From: Rehmannia glutinosa
Taxonomy: Eukaryota > Streptophyta > Magnoliopsida > Lamiales > Orobanchaceae
Assembly: GCA_016081115.2 (NCBI GenBank)
Contig: CM071936.1
Coordinates: 76,733,262 to 76,797,261 of the forward strand
Direction: 5' to 3'
DNA length: 64,000 nucleotides
Numbering within the stretch: position 1 is the first letter of the stretch; every line of letters starts with the position of its first letter. A program made the position numbers and the translations under genes. This document shows positions 22,260-33,099 of this stretch, piece by piece. The notes beneath the pieces are model-generated. The model searched no databases. It had not been told where the DNA came from and saw nothing but the letters and a program-made list of their open reading frames with translations.

Positions 22260-23450
22260 AAGTCTTTATTTTCTTGATGATTTCGAAGAAAGGTTTGCAT
22301 TTATCTATTGACCTCGATACAAACCGACTTAAGCGGCTAGGTGACACATTAAACTTTGGACTCTTTTAAGCTGAATTAGATGGTTCCATGTCAATTATTG
22401 CCTTAATTTTATGCTGGTTTGCTTTGATTCCCCTTTGACTAACCATATAGCCCGAAAGTTTCGAGCCGACCCCAATGTACATTTCTTAGGATTTAACATC
22501 ATCTTATCCTCGCATAAAATCGTAAACATTTCATTAAGATCGTAATATGGTTAGCGACATACAATGATTTTACAAGCATATCATCTACATAAGCTTCCAT
22601 TGTTTAACTTTATCGATTTTTCGAATATTTTGTTGACTAACCTCGATAGATGCCCCGTTCTTCATCTTGAAGCGACATCATTTTGTAGCGATGCGCCTTG
22701 AAGCGAAAAAAGAATGAGTGTTCTCCTTGTCATCCGGTGCATTCAAATTTGATTATAGTCGAGTAGGCATCCATAAAGTTCATCGGCTCGTGTCTGCGGT
22801 GGCATTGGCCATATAATCGATGTGCGGGAATGGGTAACTCTCTATTAGGCATGCATTTACTTAAAATCGGCAGTGAGGTCGGATAAAATCGGCCAGCGAT
22901 AAAATTGTTATCTAAAGTAGCCACTATCCGTTACTTTTCTTGACCAAATCAATGTTTGAAGCGATGAGGGATTGGCCACCCACCTCGGGTACAAGGCTTC
23001 TCGGATAAAATTGTTATCTAAAAGCTTATTGACCTCAACTTCCCCCAAAAGCTTATGCAGCCTCGGGACTGTTTTCTTCTCTTTTGTATTTTATCGGCCT
23101 TTGGTACTTGAGATCAATGTTTGAAGCGATGACAAGCGTTATAGATTGGGAATATGACGATCCATGGTATATAAGATGGTGTGACCAAGCGAACACATCT
23201 CAGATTGTTTCCCAGGAAATTTGTTGAGCTCGGACCGTTGTAGCTCTTGAAGGTTATGACCAATTCGGTTTGTTAGCCCCAAATCATAAAACATATCGAC
23301 ATATACTATTTTGCGACCTCTTCATCTTGGTTCATATGAACATGTTTCCTCTTTTTGCTTTGCCCTCCTTTTTTGAAGTGATGCGGCTCTTATATAAGTA
23401 ACCTCGATCATTTTTTTGCTCCTTTCCAGCTTTCTTATCAATATGTAAAG
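22260..23450 (-). pseudogene. Gypsy reverse transcriptase relic
   Basis: Minus-strand frames show KLLDNNFI near 23025, SYPFPHID-like residues near 22830, EPMNFMDAYS near 22790-22760 (the RT 'F.DA.SGY.QI' motif), and an intact catalytic YVDDMLVKS near 22595-22565. Frameshifts separate these blocks. The words 'ataaaattgttatctaaa' and 'atcaatgtttgaagcgatga' each occur twice here, which is not expected from RT itself. Confidence 0.85.
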
Positions 23451-24305
23451 TCTCAAGTGGGTTTTTTTTTATCATGTTTTGCTCCGGCTTTTATGTTAAA
23501 TTTCGATGGCCTGGCAACACTAGTTGATGGACTCTCCTTTTTGATAGTATTTATCTCGGTTGGCACGAGTTTGAGTGAACACTCCTTGATTCACGTTGAT
23601 TGCCCTTGTGCTTTTATTTTTTATTTTATCTGACGAAGGCAATTAATTCCCTCTGGTGGGAAATTTAATACAAAAGTTATAGATGGGAATAACAACCTTT
23701 TATCATTAGTGGTATAGAATAGGTGTTGTGAAGATGGTGTTGTACTTTTTCGAATTACTATTGATGATTTTGAACATGGTCATGATCATCTTTTTTCCCC
23801 TGGCCCACGATTAATTTTATATTTTAGGTCTTTTTATTCACCAATATGTACTATCTTTATTTTATAAATCCTAGAATTTTGTCGTTGCAAGGTCGGGTGA
23901 ATGAGTCATCTACATTACAATCCTAAAAGCTCGGATGTAGATTATGGTCTTTATTATATAAAATATATTATATATACATATAATATATAACTGCCCGAAT
24001 CAAAACAAGATTATATGAATCTGGAATACCGAGAATATGTGCGGTGTTGACCAAAAAAGTGGAGGTTCGGAGTGGGGTGGACTAAGCGTCGGCATCTGGT
24101 GGGAAAATGAGAAGAATCATGTGGGAAGACCCTATTTCACCTCGGCAACTTTGACTCGCTGCCATGCATTTGGTGCTTCTCTGATATCTGCTTTTATTTT
24201 TCTAACTGACTGGCGGTCCTCCGCCTGGCTAGTATTGATGAGTGTTAGAATTTCCTGCACGTGGTTAGTATTCATTTGTGGCATTTTGGCACAGGTAAAT
24301 CGCCA
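23451..24305 (-). other. Gypsy interior, degraded protease/linker region
   Basis: Between the gag knuckle and RT. No intact D-S/T-G site that I can point to. AT-rich patches (23940-24000) suggest small insertions. Confidence 0.4.
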
Positions 24306-25330
24306 CTACATGTAATTGTTCAGGCGAGGAAGAGATGGTGGATGTGGTAGGTCCTGTACATAACATTTAAGACCTCCCCCCTTAACAACCCCCATTATTT
24401 CCCGGATTAAGTCTTGGCATTCATCGATCTTGTGCCCAACATATTTATGGTAGTAACAATACAGAGAATTGTCAAGCTTTAATGGATCCAGCTTTAACGG
24501 TCGAGCTGGAGGTAGCAAATTGAGATCCCAGATTTCCTTCAAAATAATAGATGGAGGCTGAGTTAGCGAGCTTCTCATAGCTGTGACCTCTACTCAGACT
24601 TCCTGGAATGACTTGTAACCCGTCGTTGAATTGTCAAAATTACTTGAAACGACCGGATCACGAGGTGGAATCCTTCTTAAAATCTTTCATTGCTCCACGA
24701 TGTTTTACGCTTTCGGTTGTAGGACTGCCATTGCTTCTTGATCTGAATATGTCTCTCTGCCCATATAAGAAATTCACGAAAGCGTACTTTTTCCTGCTTT
24801 CGTGGATAGCAAAGCGGAATCGTGAATTTGGGGCAAGTCACTGAAATGCGGCCATCGACATCGCATCATCAGCAGCTGGTTCCATCTCACGGTTTGTTTA
24901 TTAAACCCGAAAATGTAACTTTTAGTGCGTCTCGTCTTTACTTTGCTTGATGGTGACCAAAAAGAATCTTTTGGGGCATCTCGGACTCTGGATGCCAAAA
25001 TATGTGTGGTGGCGGGGAGCTAAGTCATTCCACGAATGGATTGATCCGGTGGAAGGAGTGCGGGACCATCGGTGAGCTCGATCACCAAGGAGTTAATGGG
25101 AAGGCTCTCCATAGAATCTCATCAATAGGGCCCGTCTGCTCGGTCCATGCAAGTACTTGTGAATATGCGTTGTGGGACCATTTTTGCCATCATACAACCT
25201 AATTTGTGGTACCACTGAATTTTCTTTGGAAGTGGAGTCGTTAAGATATACGGAGCGAAAGGTGACACCACGTCAACTCGACGACATTGGGTTGGGGTGG
25301 TAGGGGACTTCTTCAGGCATTTATTCCAAC
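24306..25330 (-). pseudogene. gag: Gypsy gag relic (Tat-like)
   Basis: Minus-strand frames show RLYDGKNGPTTHIHKYL near 25210-25160, TGSIHSWNDLA near 25050-25015, LLTIKQ-like residues near 24960, then CYYHKYVGHKIDEC near 24470-24425. The first blocks match the Retrotrans_gag core ('YDG.tDP..H...Y', 'gSI.sW..L'). The last is the Tat-type 'C.yH...GH.T..C' zinc-binding site. Breaks are frequent. Gag would form the particle shell. Confidence 0.8.
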
Positions 25331-25462
25331 TCATTGAGACAACATCGAAGGCGACATATTTTGGCTTCTCTCTCGTTTAATGGACTAGGTCCTTGAGCTC
25401 ACGATGGCCCTGGCGTACTTTCGATTGCGAGGATATTGGATAGAAGCGCATGGGCACATCTT

Positions 25463-27008
25463 TGTTGGGAAATTTATTATTTAGATTTTGATGAATGCCA
25501 TGTAAAACTTGGACTAGAAAGTTGGCACCCCATTTTCCTTGTAATTTGTATTGTAATAGATAGGGCCATATGAGTTGAGTCAAGTCGGCTATGCACAGGG
25601 AATCTGAGAAAAGTCAAGCGAAGGCGAAATGAAGACTCATTGTGAAACATTTGAGTATAACAAGGAGGAGAAGTCAAGAACTCATTGAAGGAGTATCGGT
25701 GGGATCTGGTTGTGTGAAGTGTCGATCAAGTCAACTCAAGCCAGTGTCAAGTTAAAGTGCCAGATGAGTCATCCATTGATTGGAAGCTAACTCGAAGTCA
25801 CACAGGGAAGTTAAAGAAGCTATGATCAAGTCAAGACAAGTCATCCGTTGATTGGAAGCTTACTTAAATAAGTAATATTTCCATCTTTGCCATGTCTTAA
25901 AGTGTTGATCTAAAGCGTGCAAAAGGAATAAACCAATGGGAAGCTTGCACCTCGTGTCGGACTACAAAAAATGAACATTCATTTAATACGAGGAAATATC
26001 AACATCAAGGACTACAACAAGACAAGCCAACGAACACAAGTGACTTTTAAAAATCGGCTATCTCTTCAGAGCGATTTTTAAAGTTCACTATAAAAGGCTG
26101 AGAATCACTTTGAGAAGAGGTCACCTTGCATACACGAACAACGAACATTCAAGCAATTATTCAAGCGTAACTTTTGCAATATATTCTCAAGTTATTCAAG
26201 AAATATCCTCGGGCCTAAATCTCGAAGAAATCGATCCAACACTAACTTTGTGAAGGAAAGACAACTTCAAGCTGTTGAAGAGGAAACTTTTGAAGAATCA
26301 AAAGGTGTCTACTTTCAAGGAGGATTGTAGGAAGATTCAAGGTCGAACAGTCTCAAGTTATTAGAGGCTTCGTGATCAAATCCAAGAAGCTTGAGCAAGT
26401 GGTTTGAAGTAGCAAAGCGGCCGCCTTTGTGAAGTAGGCGAGTCGGACGAGAAGCTATGTGATCAAGGCATCTCTGGGCGGAGTCCCAAAGGAGCAAGTC
26501 ATTTGTGTGATCAAGACTTGTCTCTAGGCTTAACCACTTTGTACTACGATCAATACTTAGTGGATTCCTCCAGGAGTTGGAGAAGAGAGGAGTAGAAGAA
26601 TTACCCCATCTTCGAACCTTTATAAAAATTATTGTGTCATTTACATTTCAGCATTTTATTTCTGCACATCATTTTATATTTGCTGATAATTTGATATCTA
26701 ATGATAACTAACAAAGTGCTAAAGCGAAGTGTTAAAATAAAACTTAATCAAATTTAAGGGTGTTAAGTCTTCATTGAAAATCTCATCACACCAGTTAAGT
26801 ATTAGACTAAGCGGTGAGTTATTCTATCAACGACTCAATCGAGTGCATTTGAGTGGCTAACTCTGTTTGGTTAACTAACTTAGCTGTCCCTCAAGGACAT
26901 AGGTTTGTGAAATTAACTCCGTATTATTTTAAAAGGACTAAAATCGAATGGTTGGTAAGGTTTATTCAACCCCCTTCTAAACCTTACTCACACCCCTTGG
27001 GACCTACA
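25463..27008 (+). repeat. 5' LTR of Copia family 2
   Basis: TGTTGGGAAATT to GGGACCTACA, about 1.55 kb. The TATA box CTATAAAAGG is near 26089-26098. The PBS follows. Confidence 0.9.
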
Positions 27009-27010
27009 AG

Positions 27011-27023
27011 TGGTATCGGAGAG
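27011..27023 (+). promoter_or_regulatory. Primer-binding site, Met type
   Basis: TGGTATCGGAGAG follows the LTR after two bases. It differs at one base (A to G) from the usual TGGTATCAGAG. Confidence 0.8.
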
Positions 27024-27131
27024 GTTGGTTCATTGAGCTACCACAGTTCTTGAACTAGATCTCAATCTTTCAAAGATTCCTTTAACAACTTGCCTTTTAA
27101 AAACTCTTTTTATTGACAAAAAGTTATTATC

Positions 27132-28400
27132 ATGGAAGCAAATTTGACACGCATTCCTATGTTCACTATTGAGGAATTTGATGGTGGAAAATTCATATGC
27201 GAGCTCATCTATAAGCTTTACATGATGAAATGTGGATAGTGATAGAGGATGGGCCTGCAAATCGCGAAGGTGAACACGGTTGTATGCGGAGGAAGCGACC
27301 CAATTTGAAGGAGAAGAGATTCTTTGCTAAAGAAAGACCCGACCCTGGTTAAGAAACCAAGGGAATTTGAATGGACAAGCGAGGGCAGAAAAAAGATACA
27401 ACTTGGACAATGTGGCCAAGGACATACTTTACAAGACCTTGGACAAAGCAATGTTCAAAGCGCAAAACAAATGCAGGATAAATTAACTTTAATTTGTGAA
27501 GGATGCGAGCAAATTAAAGAAAACAAATGTCGTTGTTGTACAAAAATTTGAAAATATTAAAATGCTTTGCGGGTAAAACCTTGGATCGGCTGGATGCTCG
27601 GTTCCTTTGAAATTACCAATGAACTATCGGCCAACAGGAAAGAATATACGAGAAGGAGATGTGTATGAAGATTACGACAAGTATCGGTGAATGGGAAATG
27701 AAGGTCATGGCCCTGAGACATTCAATGAACCTCACAACAACATCAAATCATGAGCTATTCTCGGACCTCAAACCTACGAGTTTGGTGAGAAGAAAAGATC
27801 AAGAGGAGGCAGTTGTACCCAAGCAGTGCACATAGTCAAGATGGGAAGAGAGGCGAGGCGAAGAAGTCATTGACCGGGAGGAGATTGCCACGATGGTTAA
27901 AAGATTCAACAAGTTCTTCAACAAGAACTACAAAAGAAATAAAGGTGAATCCTCGAGAAGACATTGACTCCTCCAAGTCAAGGAAGATAGGCCACCAAAG
28001 AGAGTTGAGCATCAAAAGGTCGAATATCAAAGAGGCGACAACCCAAGAAATGAAAGAGTGACCAAAAGTTGAAAACTGTGTTGGAATTGCGGACAACGAG
28101 AACATTTTGCTATTATTTGTCCATATCATGTAGTCATAAATACGAGGAATGAAGAAGAAAGAAGAGTCTTGAGAGAAAGAAGGCAGAGGGGAAAGGAAAA
28201 GAGCAATGTTGGGCTGCTTGAGGCTATTTGAGGCTAAGTCAAAAGAAGCGGACTCGACTCAGTAGTGAAGGACTACTCAAGTGATTACGAAGAAGAAGCA
28301 ATGATTTGTCTAATGGCTAAAGAACAAGATCAACGACCAAGAAGATGAGGTACACTCTAACTCATCTCACTCGGTTCTAGTGATAGTGATTGTGACACAC
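27132..28400 (+). pseudogene. gag: Copia gag relic (family 2)
   Basis: Starts MEANLTRIPMFTIEEFDGGK at 27132, then breaks by stops. A lysine/serine-rich region precedes a complete zinc knuckle CWNCGQREHFAIIC (28080-28121, CX2CX4HX4C). Acidic and serine-rich sequence follows. The minus-strand copy at 19884-19965 starts the same way. Confidence 0.75.
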
Positions 28401-29330
28401 ACACTTCATCACCCAGTCTTTATGATTCATTAGGCAAAATGATGAAAGATTTTGAGCACATTAAATCCTCACACACCTATTAAATGAGGAAAAGCGACCC
28501 ATTTCAAAGCCAAACTCACAACTAACTAAGGAGTTGAGTACTCTAAGTCATATAGGATGAGAACAAAGAGTGAAGGCTGAGAATGCTAAACTAATAGTAG
28601 AGATAGCTGTTATAGAAAAGAGGAAAATGATCTCAAAAATGTGATTGCTTCATTCACTAAGGCATCTAAATCATTGGATGACCTTATTATGAGCAAAAAG
28701 AGTGTGGAGACAAGGCGGGCATAGGATTGATTCCTTTGTGCAGTCAAACTCCCGAGTAATCTTGGAAAAAGGGTCTTCAAGTAATGAAGCATCTCAAAAA
28801 TCCAAGACACCAAATGTTGCACCCACATTCACTCCAAAACACAATCACAAACAAAGCGGCCTTGGATATAAAGGAAAAGGAAAACAACCCGATTGAGTAT
28901 CTTTGAAGGACAGGTGAGAAGAAATCAGTGAGTTCTCGGCAAACTCCAAAGCAGGAAGTACTCTCTGTGAAGAAGAAAGCAGGCTACCAAAAACCCCGAG
29001 AAGTTTTATCAAAGAAACACATATGATGGGAATGGTAGAAATTACCCAAGCGAGTTGATTGGAATAATGTGAAGTATAAAAAAAGACCTATGGAATATAA
29101 GCTTTAAATGGCAAAGGCCCCGAGAACTTCGGCAAAAGGCCATTCCAAAGGCAAAAGAGCTATCATCGGCACACATATGCACCCAGGCACTACACTCGGA
29201 AATATCACAACTACCCCAAAAGCAATTGCAAAAACACACACACGGACATACGGACAAAGAGGCAATTGTATGAACACAAAGCCCCCAAGCAATTTGCCAA
29301 AGTGAGTTATGATTATGCACGAGATAGATG
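28401..29330 (+). other. Copia gag C-terminal / linker region
   Basis: Frames are rich in Lys, Ser, Thr and Pro, for example 28702-28896 and 29108-29305. This resembles the basic linker between gag and protease. No discrete domain recognised. Confidence 0.45.
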
Positions 29331-29745
29331 GCAACCTCTTAGAGTCAAATCATTTGGCTATAGGTTGGTTGGATCATCTTCTGACACTAACCCCTCAGAA
29401 CCCGGACAAGCATGGGTACCAAAAACTAATTTCCTTAATTGCGGGTTCAAGAGCGATTAAGTGCCAAGGAACCTGGTACATGGATAGTGGTTGTTCCGGA
29501 CATATGACAAGAAACAAGAAAAATCTATCAAAATTCAAGGAGATTAGAAGCGCAAAAGTCATATTTGGAGAAATGAAGCTCCATGGAAATAAGAGCACTA
29601 GATCCATCAAGAAAAATGGTTTAGAAATCACGGATGTTGCATATGTTGAAGGCCTCAACTTCAACCTACTAAGCATCGACCAACTCTGTGACAAGGGCTA
29701 CAATGTTGGATTCAATATGGGAGTATGCGGATCAAGACACTGAAT
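29331..29745 (+). pseudogene. Copia protease domain
   Basis: An open stretch contains TWYMDSGCSGHMTRNKKNLS near 29470-29530, the Copia protease active-site motif (D-S-G, then HM), followed by the conserved ITDVAYVEGLNFNLLSIDQL near 29630-29690. The domain normally cleaves the Gag-Pol polyprotein. This stretch is open for about 140 codons, better kept than its neighbours. Confidence 0.85.
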
Positions 29746-29849
29746 CAAATGAAATAGTGCTTTGCAAGGATCCAGGTAGAAGAATATGTATGTGGTAGGC
29801 GGTCATTGCCACACAAGCACTTGCTGTTAGTAAAAATCACAGTAGAATC

Positions 29850-30690
29850 AAGTTGGTGGTGGCACAGAAGGTGAGTCACCTGAATTTCAAGACAATTAAC
29901 AAGCTTGCAAGGTCATCTAGTAGAAGGACTTCCCGGACTCGATTATACAAGAAGGAAAGTGTTTGTGATGCATGCTTGATGGGAAAGTAGATCAAATCAT
30001 CATTCAAGCAATCTAGTCCATCTTCAACAAGGATATTACATCTTTGCATATTGATTTATTTAGTCGATTGAGCGGCCCGACATAAGTGGAAAGAAATACA
30101 CCTTAGTGGTGGTGGATGATTATTCAAGATATACATGGACAATCTTCATGTGCAAAAGAAGAAACCTTGCGAGTTACCTCGGTGATGAGAAGAGTTCAAA
30201 ATGAAAAGAGCGAAACCATTATAAAGATAAGATCGATGAGGAGGCTGAGTTTGTCAATGGGATAATAACTCGATGTGCGTTGAGAATGGTATTGCTCATG
30301 AGTTATCTGCGACAAGGACTTCCACGTGAGAATGGAGTAGTTGAAAGAAGAAAGCAGAACTCTCAAAAAAGCGCAAGGACAATGTTAGTGAAGTTTGGAT
30401 TGCTAAAAGATTTTGGGATGAAGTTATAAACAACTTTGCATGTTATACTCAAAATAGATGCATGATTAATAGGCAGTGACAAAAACTCCCTATGAAATAT
30501 GGGCGGGGGAATCAAATGTTGCATACTTTAGAATATTTGGATGTAAATGCTTCATCACAACAATGGAAAAGACAATTTAAAGGCTTTTGATGCTAAAGGC
30601 GATGAAGGTATCTTCTTGGGATACTCGGTGAGAAGCAAAGCTTCTGATCTTGAACAAGAGGACTATGGTCACGAAGAGTCTATTCATGTG
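29850..30690 (+). pseudogene. Copia integrase relic
   Basis: The N-terminal zinc-binding part shows HLNFKTINKLA near 29877 and CDACLMGK near 29968. The core keeps ENGVVERRK near 30332 (the usual 'NGVAERKNRT') and the end keeps GDEGIFLGYS near 30600. Frames shift several times between these blocks. Integrase would insert the cDNA into the host chromosome. Confidence 0.8.
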
Positions 30691-31019
30691 GTTTTGATGA
30701 AACTAATGTAAATGGAGAAGACTTTGAAGAGTTAGGCGATAAGCTAAATCGACCAAACTATCGAGAAGAGTCCTATATTGAAGGCTGAAGTGGAGCAATC
30801 AATCAAGATGAAGATGAGGCAATTTGAATCTCAAAACAATGGAAAATCTGCAAGCTGAATGATAATGAAAGAAGGCTTTGCTCAAGATAACCACAGTGCA
30901 AGGCGCTGAATCAACTAACTTACTCCAACTTTGATGTGAGATGGTGAGAGACCATCCACGAGCTAGTCATTGGATATGTAAGAGATGGTGTAAGAACAGA
31001 TCGAGCTCAACAAGAAGCG

Positions 31020-31960
31020 ATGTTCACTTGTTTTATCTCCCAAATAGAGCCAAAGGATGTGTCACAAGCATTGGATGACACACATTGGATTCAAGCCATG
31101 CAAGAAGAGTGAATCGAGTTTGAAAGGAATAAAGTATGGGAATTGAGTGCGAAGACCAACCCATCAAAATGTCATTAGGACAAAATGGGTTTTGAAACAA
31201 GATGAATGAGGAAGGATATGTGGTAAGGAACAAAGCAAGATTGGTAGCCAAAGGGTATTGCCAAGAAGTAGGAATAGATTTTGATGAAACATTTGCTCAT
31301 GTTGCAAGACTAGAAGCAATAAGGATGTTTCTTGCCTATCTTTACACAAGAACTTCATTGTATATCAAATGGATGTGAAAAGTGCATTCTTAAATGGATT
31401 GTTGAAAAGGAAGTCTATGTTGAACAACCTCCAAGATTTTGCCAGAAGACTCTTGGAGACAAGGTGTACAAGCTCAAAAAGCTTTATATGGTTTGAAACA
31501 AGCACCAAGAGCATGGTATGATACATTATCCCAATTTACGACGGATAATAGATTCACCAAAGGCAAAGTGGAGAACACTCTTGAGAATTCAAGATGGGAG
31601 AGTATACTACTTGTTCAAATATATGTGGATGATATCATTTTTGGATCCACAAACAAATAGGCGTGTGATAAGTTCTCAAACCTCATGCAAGGCAAATTTG
31701 AAATGAGCATGATGGGAGAGGCGACATTCTTTCTAGGACTTCAAGTTAAGCAGTTGAAACATGGAACCTTCATAAGTCAAACAAAGTACACCAGGGGATT
31801 TAATGAAGAAATTTGGTATGGAAGAGAAGTCTTACGTGAAAATACCAATGAACACATCAATCAAGATGGACATGGATCACGGATGGCAAGGTTTTGTGGA
31901 TCAAACAAGGTATAGAGCACTCATTGGATCTTTGCTCTATCTAACGGCAAGTAGGCGGAC
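31020..31960 (+). pseudogene. Copia reverse transcriptase relic
   Basis: Frames carry EPKDVSQALDD near 31050, residues equivalent to 'W..K......G' near 31180, EVYVEQPP near 31409, ALYGLKQAPRAWYDTLSQF near 31475-31530, the catalytic YVDDIIFGSTN near 31622, and YRALIGSLLYLT near 31912-31945. All are standard Copia RT landmarks. Several one-base breaks separate them. Confidence 0.88.
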
Positions 31961-32612
31961 ATCACCTTTGCGGTAGGTGTATGTGCAAGATTCAATCTGC
32001 TCCAAAAAAAGCTACATGATTGCGGCTAAGAGAATCTAAAGATACTTGAAGGGATGCGAAGTTGGCTTATGGTATCGAAGGAAGGTGGATTCAAGCTAAT
32101 TGGTTACTCGGACTCGATTATCTTTGGATGTAGAGTTGGCGGGAAGAAATCTTGGTACATGTCAAATGCTTGGAAAGCAGGTTGGTTTCTGGTTTAGCAG
32201 GAAGAAAAACTCAATAGACACATCCACAAGGTGAGCCAGTACATAGGCTGCGGGCGGTTGTTGTGCCCAAGTATTATGGATGAGGCAATGAGAGATTATG
32301 ATGTTCAAGAAAAAGAGATTCCAATTATGTGTGATAACACAAGTCTTTATTGCAATCACTCGGAATTCTATGTTGCATTCGAAAGCGAAGCACATTGATG
32401 TCGAGATATCATTTTATAAGAGATCATGTTGAAAAGAATCAAATACATCTCAAGCGATAAGAACATATTCACAAAGCCGTTATGTGAATCAAAATTTGAA
32501 GAACTTAAGCATGAGCTAGGGTTAATTGGTGAGTTGACACTCGAAGACTCAGGAGAAGAGATGGAGCGTGAAAAGATGAAAGCAGGAAGCGGATCTCATG
32601 AATCGACCAAGT
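31961..32612 (+). pseudogene. Copia RNase H relic and pol C-terminus
   Basis: Landmarks are YLKGCEVGLWY near 32042, SKAKHIDVEISFY near 32378-32415 and NIFTKPLCESKFEELKHELG near 32461-32518. The last is the conserved pol end. A stretch of normal 3' end (about 32420-32612) is open. Confidence 0.82.
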
Positions 32613-33099
32613 GAACTAGCCGTATCGGAAAGTCGGTAATTTGTGTCGAGTTAGGTGATTTGAGTCACTATACGAATAGAGAAAAGAAAAGTGGATTCGG
32701 CTAAGGAGTAAGGCTGAGTCATTTATGAGCTAAGTGACAAAACGCAATTGTTTTTAATAAGTGGGAATGTTTTTAAGAATGGCGTCGGCGTAATAATAAT
32801 GGCGGAGTGCGATCAAAAAGCTGCACAATAAGCATATGATTGGATATAAATCTTTGCCGCGTTAAATCGAGAAATTAAATGCAATGAGGCGTGCTAAATC
32901 ACGAGTTGTTGATCTTGATCAAAATTTCAAAAACCAAAAACACGTCCTTTCATAACCCTTATATACTCTTTTGTTGATTTCTCTCTCTCACTTAAGCTGT
33001 TCATCTTTCCAAAGCAAAAAAAGCAAGTTTCTTTTCTCTCAAAACCTACTGTCTTCAAAGCGAGTTAAATCAAGTTTCGATAGGTAAAAACTCACAAAA
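32613..33099 (+). other. Leader between pol and post-pol region
   Basis: No domain seen. A pyrimidine-rich stretch (32980-33050) precedes the ATG at 33100, a pattern that resembles a 5' leader or a splice acceptor region. Confidence 0.35.

Larger units (their letters stand above)
21542..25462 (-). mobile_element. Tat-like Gypsy interior: gag, RT, RNase H
   Basis: In minus-strand order the fragment carries gag (about 25330-24310), a degraded protease region, reverse transcriptase (about 23450-22260) and RNase H (about 22250-21550). The integrase half and both LTRs are absent. One end is cut by the minus-strand Copia LTR at 21541, the other by the plus-strand Copia LTR at 25463. Frames are heavily broken, so this is an inactive relic. 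Confidence 0.8.
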
